This document shows positions 8,063 to 15,080 of a stretch of 23,112 nt of DNA, piece by piece. The position numbers and the translations under genes are program-made. The notes under the pieces were generated by a model. The model was given only the letters and a program-made list of their open reading frames with translations, had not been told where the DNA came from and searched no databases. Source of the DNA: Verrucomicrobiota bacterium (GTDB lineage Bacteria; Verrucomicrobiota; Verrucomicrobiia; Limisphaerales; AV2); NCBI GenBank assembly GCA_003219345.1, contig QHOP01000436.1, forward strand, positions 1 through 23,112. Reading direction: 5' to 3'. Numbering within the stretch: position 1 is the stretch's first letter; each line of letters opens with the position of its first letter.

Positions 8063-9441
8063 TTCGCGGTCCATTCATTCAACTCGCGTTCGCTTCCGGA
8101 TGGCGCCGGCGAAAGTCCGAGCAATTCCATCGCTTCACCGACCAGATAAAGCGAGCCGGTGATAAGGACAAACGGGTCGTTGGTCGCCAGCTTTAGCGCA
8201 TCGGCGAGCGAACCACAAGCGATGGTTTGCGCGGCCGGATTCGATTTCAAGCACGCTTCGCGCAAGGCGCCGGGCGAGGCCGTGCGTTCGCTGTGCACGG
8301 GAGCGAGCAGGATGCGCGTGGCCAACAGGGCGAGCGTTTCGCACACGCGCGGCCAATCCTTGTCCTCCAGCACGCCGAGAATCAACGTAGCGCTGGCATC
8401 CTGCCGGCAGTGTTTACGGTGCGCCTCGGTCAAACCCGCCGAAATGGCCGCGCGGACGCTTTCGCTTCGAAGCGCGTCGCGCAACGCCGCCGCACCGGCG
8501 GGGTTGTGAGCGCCATCGAGCAGGAAGGTTTGGCCCGACTTCATTTTGACCAACTGCAATCGTCCGGGCCATTCAACTGTTTCCAGACCGATCCGAATCG
8601 CGTCGTCGCTCACGGGAATTTTGTCTCGCGCCACTTCGACCGTCGCAATTGCCAGCGCGGCATTGAGCCGTTGATGTTCGCCGGGCAAAGGTAGCGCGGC
8701 CGTCCGGGTTGCCAGAGACAGGCTGGAAGCCTGTCCTACTTTGGTCAGGCGCGCGTTCTTTTCGCGCGCGGTTTTGACGATGACCTCCAGCGCTTCCGGC
8801 GCGTCCGTGGCCGTGACAACCGGCACGCCGGGCTTGATGATGCCGGCCTTTTCGTAAGCGATTTTTGCCAGCGTGTCGCCGAGCCATTCCTGGTGATCGA
8901 ACTGGATGTTGGTGATGACGCTGGCCAGCGGTGTGACGATGTTCGTCGCATCCAGCCGCCCGCCCATGCCGGTCTCCCAAATCACCAGGTCGCACTTCTG
9001 CTCCGCGAAGTAACGCAACGCCATCACCGTCACGACTTCAAAAAACGTAGGACAGGCGTCCCGCCTGTCGCCCTGTTCCGGTCCGGGCGACTTGACAGTT
9101 GAGACAGGCTGGAAGCCTGTCCTACATTGCTCACGCAACTGCTCGACCAGCCGCACGACATCCGCTTCTCGGATGAGCCGGCGGTTCACCTGAATTCGTT
9201 CGCGAAACGACACCAGATGCGGCGAGGTGAACAATCCGACGCGCAATCCCGCCGCGCGATAAATGCTTTCCAGCATCGCGCAGGTTGAGCCTTTGCCGTT
9301 CGTCCCGGCGACGTGAATGAAGCGCAGTTTCTCCTGCGGATTCCCCGCCAGCGCCGCGAGCTTGAACGTGTTTTCCAAGCCGAACTTGAGGCCGAACAAC
9401 CGCAGGCCGTAGAGGAATTGGATGGCTTCAGGATAAGTCAT
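8056..9441 (-). CDS. folC: Folylpolyglutamate synthase / dihydrofolate synthase
   Basis: 461 residues. The ATP-binding P-loop AGTNGKGSTCAML, the folate-loop region TSPHLVSFRERIQVN, WETGMGGRLDATNIV and DGAHNPAG are the hallmarks of the Mur-ligase-like FolC family. The enzyme adds glutamate to dihydropteroate and/or folates in the cytoplasm. It is longer than the usual 420-430 residues. The surplus falls where palindromic repeats are inserted in frame: 9047-9125 (RTGFQPVS...RRDACPT, just before FFEVVTVMAL), 8717-8739 (VGQASSLSLA) and about 8396-8415 (CRQDASAT). The reading frame and all core motifs survive, so it is probably functional. ATG 9441 overlaps the stop of the HEAT gene as ATGA, and its own stop overlaps the peptidase start in the same way. 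Confidence 0.94.
   Translation of the reverse strand: MTYPEAIQFLYGLRLFGLKFGLENTFKLAALAGNPQEKLRFIHVAGTNGKGSTCAMLESIYRAAGLRVGLFTSPHLVSFRERIQVNRRLIREADVVRLVEQLREQCRTGFQPVSTVKSPGPEQGDRRDACPTFFEVVTVMALRYFAEQKCDLVIWETGMGGRLDATNIVTPLASVITNIQFDHQEWLGDTLAKIAYEKAGIIKPGVPVVTATDAPEALEVIVKTAREKNARLTKVGQASSLSLATRTAALPLPGEHQRLNAALAIATVEVARDKIPVSDDAIRIGLETVEWPGRLQLVKMKSGQTFLLDGAHNPAGAAALRDALRSESVRAAISAGLTEAHRKHCRQDASATLILGVLEDKDWPRVCETLALLATRILLAPVHSERTASPGALREACLKSNPAAQTIACGSLADALKLATNDPFVLITGSLYLVGEAMELLGLSPAPSGSERELNEWTAKK
8396..8415. repeat. Small palindrome inside folC (CTGCCGGCAG)
   Basis: A self-complementary 10-mer in the context GGCATCCTGCCGGCAGTG is read by folC as CRQDASAT. A similar CTGCCGGCAG core recurs at 4777-4786 upstream of the dnaJ-like gene. 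It belongs to the same style of short GC-rich insert as the other two folC repeats, though it is the least certain of them. Confidence 0.45.
8717..8739. repeat. Hairpin repeat GACAGGCT-GGA-AGCCTGTC inside folC
   Basis: Perfect 8-bp arms with a 3-base loop, followed by CTAC. The same 23-base unit occurs exactly at 9103-9125. It is translated in frame by folC (VGQASSLSLA) within a linker just before the LPGEHQRLNAALA motif. Confidence 0.85.
9047..9125. repeat. 79-bp composite palindromic element inside folC
   Basis: It has 11-bp terminal inverted repeats (GTAGGACAGGC and GCCTGTCCTAC) and two internal hairpins, GACAGGC-GTCCC-GCCTGTC at the left and GACAGGCT-GGA-AGCCTGTC at the right. It is read through in frame by folC as an extra segment of about 26 residues. 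Terminal inverted repeats and lack of coding capacity make it look like a miniature mobile or REP-derived element (BIME-like). Confidence 0.85.
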
Positions 9442-10586
9442 TGGTTCGTTCCTTCTTTAGATTTGGCTTCAATCCTCTCAAGCGCGCTGCCGGCCTCCTT
9501 CCGCATGTCGGATGAATCGCTCTCGAGCAACCGCTTCAACGTCGGGATGCTTTCATTGGGATCAAGGTCGCGCGTTTCCAGCCAGGCAGTGAAATCCTGT
9601 TCGCTTTGGGGAAATTGCCTCTTTAAAGCGATGCTGTGTTCCAGCACAACCCGAGTGGCGAACGGCGCGAATTCCGAATCGAGCCGCCACAAAGCCATCG
9701 CGCAGTTGCTCCGGAGGATTTCGGGTTGTTCGACTCTCGTGCCGTCCAGTAGCGCTGCGCGAATTTCAGGACTGGAAACTCGCGCTGCACCCAGAACGCT
9801 CGCCGCGTTGGCGCGCGTATCGGGCGAACGGTTTGTGTCGCGAAGCACATTGAGCGCAAACGGTACCGCGGGCGCCGCCGCGCTGCGCAACAGCGACAGG
9901 AGATAGCTCGCGTTCATCGCTGCTCCATCGCTCGTGCCGGGAACCAGCGCGTTGGTGCCGATTCGCAGAACCAAATTTGTTTCCCGTCCGATGTGCCACA
10001 AGGCTGTCGCGACTTCAACGCGCAGTGAAACGTCTTGGTTGGTCAGCGTAGCGTGCAGAACGGGCAATGCTTCCCTGGCGCCGGGGCCGATCGCCGCCAG
10101 TGCGTCGATGACCGGGTGAGGTATGCGGGGCAGGAGCCGGGCCAAATCAGGAACCGCGGGCTTCGCGTCCGCGCCAAACAACGAAAGCGTTCTCGCCGCT
10201 CCATACCGAATCTCGTCGGCCGAACGGGTGTCGGAAAAACTCTGCTGTATCCCCGCGGGAAGACGCGCCCGCAACCAAAGCCATTTACTACCCCACCAAT
10301 TTGAAGTTCGTAGCCTGGCCACCAAGTAAGGCACCGCGGTGGGGCCGATGGTCTTGACTTCGCGGCAGCGCTCCGTGGCATCTGTTCCGTCCTCTCCAGT
10401 GCCATCGTAAGTGCATGCGCGATCCACCCAATAACTGATCGGTTTGCCCTTGTGTAGCGGCTCGTGATTGAATCCGCCAGTCAGCCAAACAACCAGACCA
10501 ACCACCGCCAGCAGGACCAGGGAAAGGATAACCAGCCGCCTTTTCAAGACGCGCTTGCGTGGCGCGTTGGAATTGAGTTCATTCAT
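9438..10586 (-). CDS. Membrane-anchored HEAT-repeat protein
   Basis: About 382 residues. A basic N-terminus (RKRVLKRR) precedes one membrane helix (LVILSLVLLAVVGLVVWLTG, about residues 18-37), then a repeat-rich domain outside the membrane. The motif HKGKPISYWVD followed by HEAT-like helical pairs (AVPYLVARL, AKPAVPDLARLLP, SPEIRAALLD, SIPTLKRLLESDSSDMRKEA) indicates an alpha-solenoid used for protein binding. No catalytic motif is seen and the partner is unknown. ATG 10586 was chosen because it directly precedes the basic and membrane segments. The stop codon overlaps the folC start (ATGA), so co-expression with folC is likely, although a functional link is not obvious. Confidence 0.82.
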   Translation of the reverse strand: MNELNSNAPRKRVLKRRLVILSLVLLAVVGLVVWLTGGFNHEPLHKGKPISYWVDRACTYDGTGEDGTDATERCREVKTIGPTAVPYLVARLRTSNWWGSKWLWLRARLPAGIQQSFSDTRSADEIRYGAARTLSLFGADAKPAVPDLARLLPRIPHPVIDALAAIGPGAREALPVLHATLTNQDVSLRVEVATALWHIGRETNLVLRIGTNALVPGTSDGAAMNASYLLSLLRSAAAPAVPFALNVLRDTNRSPDTRANAASVLGAARVSSPEIRAALLDGTRVEQPEILRSNCAMALWRLDSEFAPFATRVVLEHSIALKRQFPQSEQDFTAWLETRDLDPNESIPTLKRLLESDSSDMRKEAGSALERIEAKSKEGTNQ

Positions 10587-10651
10587 TTTTTGATTTCCCC
10601 GGCTCGGCTGCCGTTTCGGAGGCGATGTTTTGCAGCGCCTCCGCCAGCGCC

Positions 10652-11242
10652 TCATTTCTTTTCGATTTGAGGTTTTGGGACAGGCTGGTTTTGGCGGGCG
10701 CGTTCGGCCAGGCGTGCGCGGGTCATGCGTTCGCGCAGACCGCCCTCCTGTAGAAAGGCTTTTTCCAACTGGCGCAGTTGTTGGTCGAGCAGGTAGTTGG
10801 TCTGGTGGATCAGAGAAATGAGGATGTTGGCAACTACTTCGGGTGGCCGAGACTCGATATAGGTCTTAAAAGAATCATATGACGCATCTTTTTTTGCGCC
10901 AAGCTTCCGCACGAACAGAGCTTCCTTGGAATCCTTTTCCCAGAGCCGCAAGCCACGCTGCCGAAGAAAATCCCGATAATCGCCCAGCAGTTCCTCCAGG
11001 CTGGCGCGCGCGACGTTAACCAGCTTGATCTCTGTTTCCTTTGAAGTGCCGGAGGCCTGGCTGCCTTCGGCAATGTTTTTGTTGCCGCTACGCGCCGCCT
11101 GCACCATCTGGTCGTGAGTGCGGGATTTCTTGTCTATGAACCGGTCACAGAATTTGACCGTGGCGTCGTAAACTATCTCGGCCTTCCGATAAGAAAGCAA
11201 GTTCTCGTAGCCGCCGTGCGGAGGAATGAAGCGTTCAGGCAT
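10652..11242 (-). CDS. Four-helix-bundle 'suffix' type protein
   Basis: About 196 residues (ATG 11242, MPERFIPPHGGYENLLSYRKA; ATG 11278 is an alternative). The sequence GNKNIAEGSQASGTSKETEIKL followed by ASLEELLGDYRDFL is the signature of the four-helix-bundle family related to proteins encoded in 23S rRNA intervening sequences. The N-terminal YENLLSY...IVYDATVKFCDRF and the longer C-terminus, ending in a charged tail rich in Arg, Glu and Gln, fit the 'suffix domain' subgroup. Molecular function is unknown. It is not inside an rRNA gene here. It lies about 65 bases upstream of the HEAT gene, on the same strand. Confidence 0.8.
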   Translation of the reverse strand: MPERFIPPHGGYENLLSYRKAEIVYDATVKFCDRFIDKKSRTHDQMVQAARSGNKNIAEGSQASGTSKETEIKLVNVARASLEELLGDYRDFLRQRGLRLWEKDSKEALFVRKLGAKKDASYDSFKTYIESRPPEVVANILISLIHQTNYLLDQQLRQLEKAFLQEGGLRERMTRARLAERARQNQPVPKPQIEKK

Positions 11243-11340
11243 GGGAGGGCCGCCGCAGATGAGACGAATCTGTCCCATAGGACTTATCTGGTCTCACGCT
11301 CACCTCCAATTTGTTTGGCTCGAACATGACCCGTCCCGTT

Positions 11341-11418
11341 TCACAGCGGCCGATGATGAATGTGCGGGTGCGCCGCGGCGATGAAGCCGTTGAAGAGAGA
11401 ATCCGGATGTCGCAGCGG
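11341..11418 (-). pseudogene. Remnant copy of the pyrG 3' end
   Basis: Minus-strand translation gives PLRHPDSLFNGFIAAAHPHI followed by HHRPL and a stop, aligning with the true PyrG C-terminus ending FKGFIGAAHAHIHHRPL. Over the 66 bases from the stop codon inward about 55 are identical to 12169-12234. Substitutions mostly keep the amino acid, and the stop and reading frame are preserved. Even the sequence just after the stop is similar, with an ATG about 15 bases beyond in both places. The remnant begins directly after the stop of the small ORF 11421-11651. It brackets the nucleotidyltransferase cassette together with the real pyrG end. Confidence 0.85.
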
Positions 11419-11420
11419 TT

Positions 11421-11651
11421 TCACAGAACGAATTCTTCGCCGACCTTTTCCGCGAAGCGTCGCTCTTTTTCGCCGGGTCGGGTGCTGCGCCACGGAAGAT
11501 TCTCTTCGATTCGCCGCAACATCGCCTGAGGGTCAATTCGAGGTGGCAGCGAAAGAAAGTCCGGATCCACGGGCAGTTCAAGATGTGCGCTCGCAGCCTC
11601 CTCGTTGAGGCGCCATTCATTTTCGGGCGGTGGTTCGGGATATTTTTTCAT
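11421..11651 (-). CDS. Small acidic/basic protein of unknown function, partner of nucleotidyltransferase
   Basis: 76 residues from ATG 11651 (MKKYPEPPPENEWRLNEEAA). It contains LELPVDPDFLSLPPRIDPQA, then a charged helix-like stretch (MLRRIEENLPWRSTRPGEKERRFAEKVGEEFVL). No known domain is recognised. It overlaps the upstream nucleotidyltransferase gene by about 35 bases, so the two are almost certainly co-translated. A small charged protein tied to a MNT/AbiEii-like nucleotidyltransferase suggests a toxin-antitoxin-type pair, but that is inference from layout only. ATG 11669 is a possible longer start. Confidence 0.7.
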   Translation of the reverse strand: MKKYPEPPPENEWRLNEEAASAHLELPVDPDFLSLPPRIDPQAMLRRIEENLPWRSTRPGEKERRFAEKVGEEFVL

Positions 11652-12153
11652 ACACGTCCAGAGTGCCATACTTCAGAAAGAGTTCACGAATTTTCTCCTG
11701 ACGCAGGTCAATCTTGTTCGTTCGCACCAGGCCTTCAACGTCAAGATAGTCCTTGAGATACCGCTCAATCCTGCCGTGTTTCAAGGCGTGCAGTTTGAGC
11801 GCGACGAGGTGTTCAAGGGTCGGAATCAGAAGCCGTTCGCCGAACATTTCGGCTGTCAGTCCGAAATTGAAAATCTCCCTGAACGTCGGCTCGCGAACAA
11901 ACATGAGGTCCACCGGCCAGGCGCCGGCCTGGGGTGGGTCGAGTTGGCAAAATACGGGCCTTTCCCGGAACAAAGTGTAGCCCAATTCGGAGAATAAATT
12001 CACCCATTCGTCGCGAGATTCCTGCCGGACGAGCAGGTCCAGGTCAGCCGTATCCCGCATGAACCCGTGCATGTTCACGGCGAGTCCGCCAATGACGAGA
12101 AACTCCAGCCCACGCTTTCGGGACTCTCCGTTAATTTGTTGGAACAGTCCCAT
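11617..12153 (-). CDS. Nucleotidyltransferase-fold protein (AbiEii/MNT-like)
   Basis: 178 residues. The motif FLVIGGLAVNMHGFMRDTADLDLLV contains the GG...H..R.T.DLDLL pattern of the DNA polymerase-beta-like nucleotidyltransferase superfamily, as in AbiEii/AbiGii toxins and small MNT proteins. The later part (HLVALKLHALKHGRIERYLKDYLDVEGLV) is the typical helical segment after the catalytic core. Members transfer nucleotides to proteins, tRNA or antibiotics; the target here is unknown. ATG 12153 lies only 15 bases after the pyrG stop and the gene overlaps its small partner. The cassette sits between pyrG and a diverged copy of the pyrG 3' end, which suggests acquisition as a unit. Confidence 0.82.
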   Translation of the reverse strand: MGLFQQINGESRKRGLEFLVIGGLAVNMHGFMRDTADLDLLVRQESRDEWVNLFSELGYTLFRERPVFCQLDPPQAGAWPVDLMFVREPTFREIFNFGLTAEMFGERLLIPTLEHLVALKLHALKHGRIERYLKDYLDVEGLVRTNKIDLRQEKIRELFLKYGTLDVYEKISRTTARK

Positions 12154-12168
12154 GCCTGGGCCGGTCGT

Positions 12169-13782
12169 TCACAACGGCCGGTGATGAATGTGCGCGTGCG
12201 CGGCGCCGATGAAGCCCTTGAACATCGGATGCGGCTGATGCGGCTTGCTGCGGAATTCGGGATGAAACTGGCTGGCGATGAAGAACGGGTGGTTCGGCAG
12301 TTCGATCACCTCGACCAGCTTGCCGTCGGGCGACGTCCCGCTGAAAACGAAATCGGCCTTCTCAAACTTGTCGCGATACGCATTGTTGAATTCGTAGCGA
12401 TGTCGGTGCCGCTCGTTGACGACGAACGCGCCATAAAGGTTGGCCGCCATCGAGCCCATCACCAATTGGCACGGCTGCGCGCCCAACCGCATCGTGCCGC
12501 CTTTTTTTGTAATTTTTTTCTGTTCGTCCAAAAGCGCGATGACCGGATGTGGTGTGTCGGGATCGAACTCGGTCGAATGCGCTTTGTCCAGTTTGAGCAC
12601 GTTGCGGGCGAATTCGATCGTGGCGATCTGCATGCCGAGACACAATCCGAGATAGGGAAGTTTGTTTTCGCGGGCGTATTTCGCCGCCATGATTTTGCCT
12701 TCGATGCCGCGTTCGCCGAAGCCGCCGGGCACGAGGATACCACCGAGTCCTCTCAAGATTTTTTCCGCGCCCTCGCGCTCGATGTCTTCGGCGTCCACCT
12801 TCACGATTTCCACTCCGCAATCGTTGGCCACACCGCCGTGAATGACCGCTTCGTAAACCGATTTGTAGGCGTCCTGCAGTTCGATGTATTTGCCGACGAC
12901 ACCGATGCGGACGCGGTGTTGCGGCGCGATGAGTTTGCGGATGATCTCCTGCCAGTGCGCCATGTTCGCCGTCGGCGTGTCGAGGTGCAGCAGGCGGCAA
13001 ACGAGGTCGTCGAGCCGGTCGCGTTGAAGCATGAGCGGCACTTCGTAAATGCTGTGGTCAACGTCCTTCTCCTCGATGACCGCTTCGTAAGGGACATTGC
13101 AGAACAGCGAAATTTTCTGGCGCAGTTCCTTGTCGAGCGGACGTTCGCAACGGGCGATCAAAATATGCGGCGCGATGCCGATTTCGCGCAGTTTTGCGAC
13201 CGATTGCTGCGTCGGCTTGGTCTTCAGTTCGCCCGCCGCCTTGATAAAGGGCACAAACGTGACGTGCATGAACACCACGTTGCCGTGCCCGGCTTCGAGC
13301 GCGAACTCGCGGATGGCTTCGAGGAATGGCAAGCCCTCGATGTCGCCGGTAGTGCCGCCGATTTCGGTGATGACGACGTCCGCCTTCGATTGATCGGCGA
13401 GGAGGTGAATGCGGTTCTGAATTTCGTCGGTGACATGCGGAATCACCTGCACGGTCTTGCCGAGATATTTTCCTTCGCGCTCGTTGTTGAGCACGGTCTG
13501 GTAAACCTGGCCGCTGGTGAGGTTGTTGAAGCGGGTGAGCTTGACGTTGGTGAACCGTTCGTAATGGCCGAGGTCAAGGTCGGTTTCGGCGCCGTCGTCG
13601 AGCACATAGACCTCGCCATGCTGATAGGGGTTCATCGTGCCGGGGTCCACGTTGAGGTAAGGGTCGAACTTTTGCAGCGCGACCTTCAGCCCGCGGTTCT
13701 CGAGCAGGGTGCCCAGCGCGGCGGCCGTCAGGCCCTTGCCCAACGAACTCACCACGCCGCCTGTGACAAAAATGTATTTCAC
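12169..13782 (-). CDS. pyrG: CTP synthase
   Basis: 537 residues starting at GTG 13782 (VKYIFVTGGVVSSLGKGLTAAALG, with the initiator read as Met). The N-terminal amidoligase half shows KFDPYLNVDPGTMNPYQHGE and ITEIGGTTGDIEG; the C-terminal class-I glutamine amidotransferase has the nucleophile Cys381 (GLCLGMQ) and His507/Glu509 (FHPEF). It converts UTP to CTP using glutamine and ATP. Length is normal for the family. GTG as start is supported by alignment with the universal PyrG N-terminus. It sits downstream of the LPS sugar genes hldA-gmhB-kdsB, and CTP is a KdsB substrate. The upstream ORF ends in a GTGA overlap with this start, within an 8-bp tandem repeat region. The nucleotidyltransferase gene follows by 15 bases. 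Confidence 0.97.
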   Translation of the reverse strand: MKYIFVTGGVVSSLGKGLTAAALGTLLENRGLKVALQKFDPYLNVDPGTMNPYQHGEVYVLDDGAETDLDLGHYERFTNVKLTRFNNLTSGQVYQTVLNNEREGKYLGKTVQVIPHVTDEIQNRIHLLADQSKADVVITEIGGTTGDIEGLPFLEAIREFALEAGHGNVVFMHVTFVPFIKAAGELKTKPTQQSVAKLREIGIAPHILIARCERPLDKELRQKISLFCNVPYEAVIEEKDVDHSIYEVPLMLQRDRLDDLVCRLLHLDTPTANMAHWQEIIRKLIAPQHRVRIGVVGKYIELQDAYKSVYEAVIHGGVANDCGVEIVKVDAEDIEREGAEKILRGLGGILVPGGFGERGIEGKIMAAKYARENKLPYLGLCLGMQIATIEFARNVLKLDKAHSTEFDPDTPHPVIALLDEQKKITKKGGTMRLGAQPCQLVMGSMAANLYGAFVVNERHRHRYEFNNAYRDKFEKADFVFSGTSPDGKLVEVIELPNHPFFIASQFHPEFRSKPHQPHPMFKGFIGAAHAHIHHRPL

Positions 13783-14149
13783 CGCTCGTTGAATCGTTGA
13801 ATCGTTGAATCGCTGAATCGTTGAATCGGTTCGTCGAGTATGGCGTCAAGTTCGTCGTCGGTTATGCCGTATGCAGGAGTTGATTCGCGCAATGCCACAG
13901 AGGCTCCCGTTTTACGCTCGCGCAAATAGCGGATGTAGCCGTTGACCAACTGATAAACTCGCCAGCCTTGCTGTTTCAAGCTGACGATCTCATCCGCCGG
14001 AAGATAATGCCCGTCGTCGCAGACATTCAAATCGTCAATTAACTCCTGCAACGAGCCACGCGCTTGCAATGTGAATTTGATTTGTTCGAGGTAATGATAG
14101 CGGCCGTGCCCCTCGGCAATGTTGTTTGTGAGCGACACCGCGGCGCGAC
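13779..14149 (-). pseudogene. Four-helix-bundle protein, N-terminus missing
   Basis: The minus strand encodes AAVSLTNNIAEGHGRYHYLE, QIKFTLQARGSLQELIDDLN and a C-terminal part ending DDELDAILDEPIQRF. This is the conserved core and C-terminus of the 23S rRNA-intervening-sequence-type four-helix-bundle family. About 40-50 residues forming the first helix are missing: at 14144-14149 the sequence switches into a reversed copy of gmhB, so no native start is left. The frame stays open into the copy up to about 14300, but those residues are not of this family. The last ten or so residues are translated from an 8-bp tandem repeat, and the stop overlaps the pyrG GTG. Function of the family is unknown. 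Confidence 0.8.
13788..13827. repeat. Five tandem copies of 8-bp GTTGAATC
   Basis: The units are GTTGAATC (x3), GCTGAATC and GTTGAATC, directly upstream of the pyrG start and overlapping the 3' end of the four-helix gene. With an 8-base period, gain or loss of a unit shifts the frame of the upstream ORF and changes the distance from it to pyrG. It is too short and too regular for CRISPR. Confidence 0.9.
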
Positions 14150-14342
14150 GAATTCGGCATCGACCTCGCGCAAAGCTATATGATCGGCGACAAGCTGAGT
14201 GATCTGGAATGCGGGTGGAATGCGGGGGTGAAGAAGAGCATTCTGGTGCGGACGGGAAATGGAGCGAAGCAGGAGGGCGATTCCACGGACATGCTTGCAC
14301 GCGGTGCAGTCGTGGATGGCTTGAAGGAGGCGGCGGCGGAGA
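14144..14342 (+). repeat. 199-bp perfect inverted copy of gmhB 3' part
   Basis: Every base matches the reverse complement of 15104-15302. It carries the GmhB residues from about RDEFGID through VVDGLKEAAAE on the plus strand, that is, opposite to its neighbours. On its left the four-helix gene loses its N-terminus and on its right kdsB loses its C-terminus. Complete identity implies a very recent event or an assembly chimera. Confidence 0.95.
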
Positions 14343-14989
14343 ATCCCGTTTTCCAGCGCGCGCAACTGTTCCAGTTTCTCCGCGGTTTCGAGCGGCGAAA
14401 CCGGAAATTTCACCAGCCGCAACAACGTCTCGCGCCGGTAGCCGTAGATGCCCAGATGTTTCAAAAAAGGAAACGCCGCCAACTGTTCGGCAGCCGAACC
14501 ACTGGCGGCATCGCGCAGATACGGGATCGTGCGCCGGGAAAAGTATAAGGCGCTTCCGGCGGAATTGACAACGACTTTTACAACATTCGGATTGTCGTAT
14601 TCAGCGGGGTCTTTGATGAGCGTGGCCGCGGTGGACATCTCGTTGTCTGCCAGCGCAGCAGCGACAGCATCAATTACCTTCGGGTCCATCAACGGCTCGT
14701 CCCCCTGGATGTTGACCACGGCGTCGCCGTCGCAACGGGTGGCGGCTTCGGCGATGCGGTCCGTACCGCTCGGATGATCCGCGCGCGTCATCTCGACTCG
14801 GCAGAATTTCTGCGCCGCGTCGCGAATGCGCGCATTATCCGTCGCCACGATGACTTCGCTGAGCGACTTCGCCAGCCTGCACCGTTCGACGACGTGCTGG
14901 ATGAGCGGCTTACCCGCGATCGGATGCAACGGTTTGCCGGGAAAGCGGGTTGAGGCGTATCGAGCTGGGATGATCCCGAACGTGCGCAC
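14343..14989 (-). pseudogene. kdsB: CMP-KDO synthetase, 3'-truncated
   Basis: Starts at GTG 14989 (MRTFGIIPARYASTRFPGKPL). Motifs PARYASTRFPGKPL, VATDNARI, NIQGDEPLMD and the later ETAEKLEQLRALENG identify 3-deoxy-manno-octulosonate cytidylyltransferase, which activates KDO with CTP for the LPS inner core. About 215 residues are present against a normal 245-250; the closing GVDTPEDL-type segment is absent. At 14342 the sequence enters the reversed gmhB copy, so the ribosome would add about 100 unrelated residues before a stop at 14039. Most catalytic motifs are retained, but the missing C-terminal segment makes function doubtful. kdsB is essential in most LPS-bearing bacteria, so either another copy exists or this junction is an assembly fault. 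Confidence 0.88.
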
Positions 14990-15080
14990 AGATCAGGGCG
15001 TTGCTTTCCGCAACGCGAGAGTAACCATCAAACAACAAATCGCAGGGAATTGTTTCATTGTCGAAAAGGCTTTCGGAAGG

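Noticed and set aside
12067..13800. A 577-codon open frame on the plus strand opposite pyrG
   Set aside because: It mirrors the whole of pyrG, whose motifs are unmistakable on the minus strand; the long antisense frame follows from GC-rich codon bias.
13788..13827. Possible CRISPR array
   Set aside because: Units are 8 bp, directly adjacent and without spacers.
14150..14300. The extended N-terminus of the four-helix frame
   Set aside because: It is translated from the antisense of the gmhB copy, not from family sequence.
14039..14342. The extended tail of the kdsB reading frame
   Set aside because: These residues come from the reversed gmhB copy and the antisense of the four-helix gene; they match no KdsB sequence.
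14998..15016. Hairpin GCGTTGC-TTTCC-GCAACGC as terminator between gmhB and kdsB
   Set aside because: The arms are only 7 bp and no T-run follows on the minus strand; probably chance.
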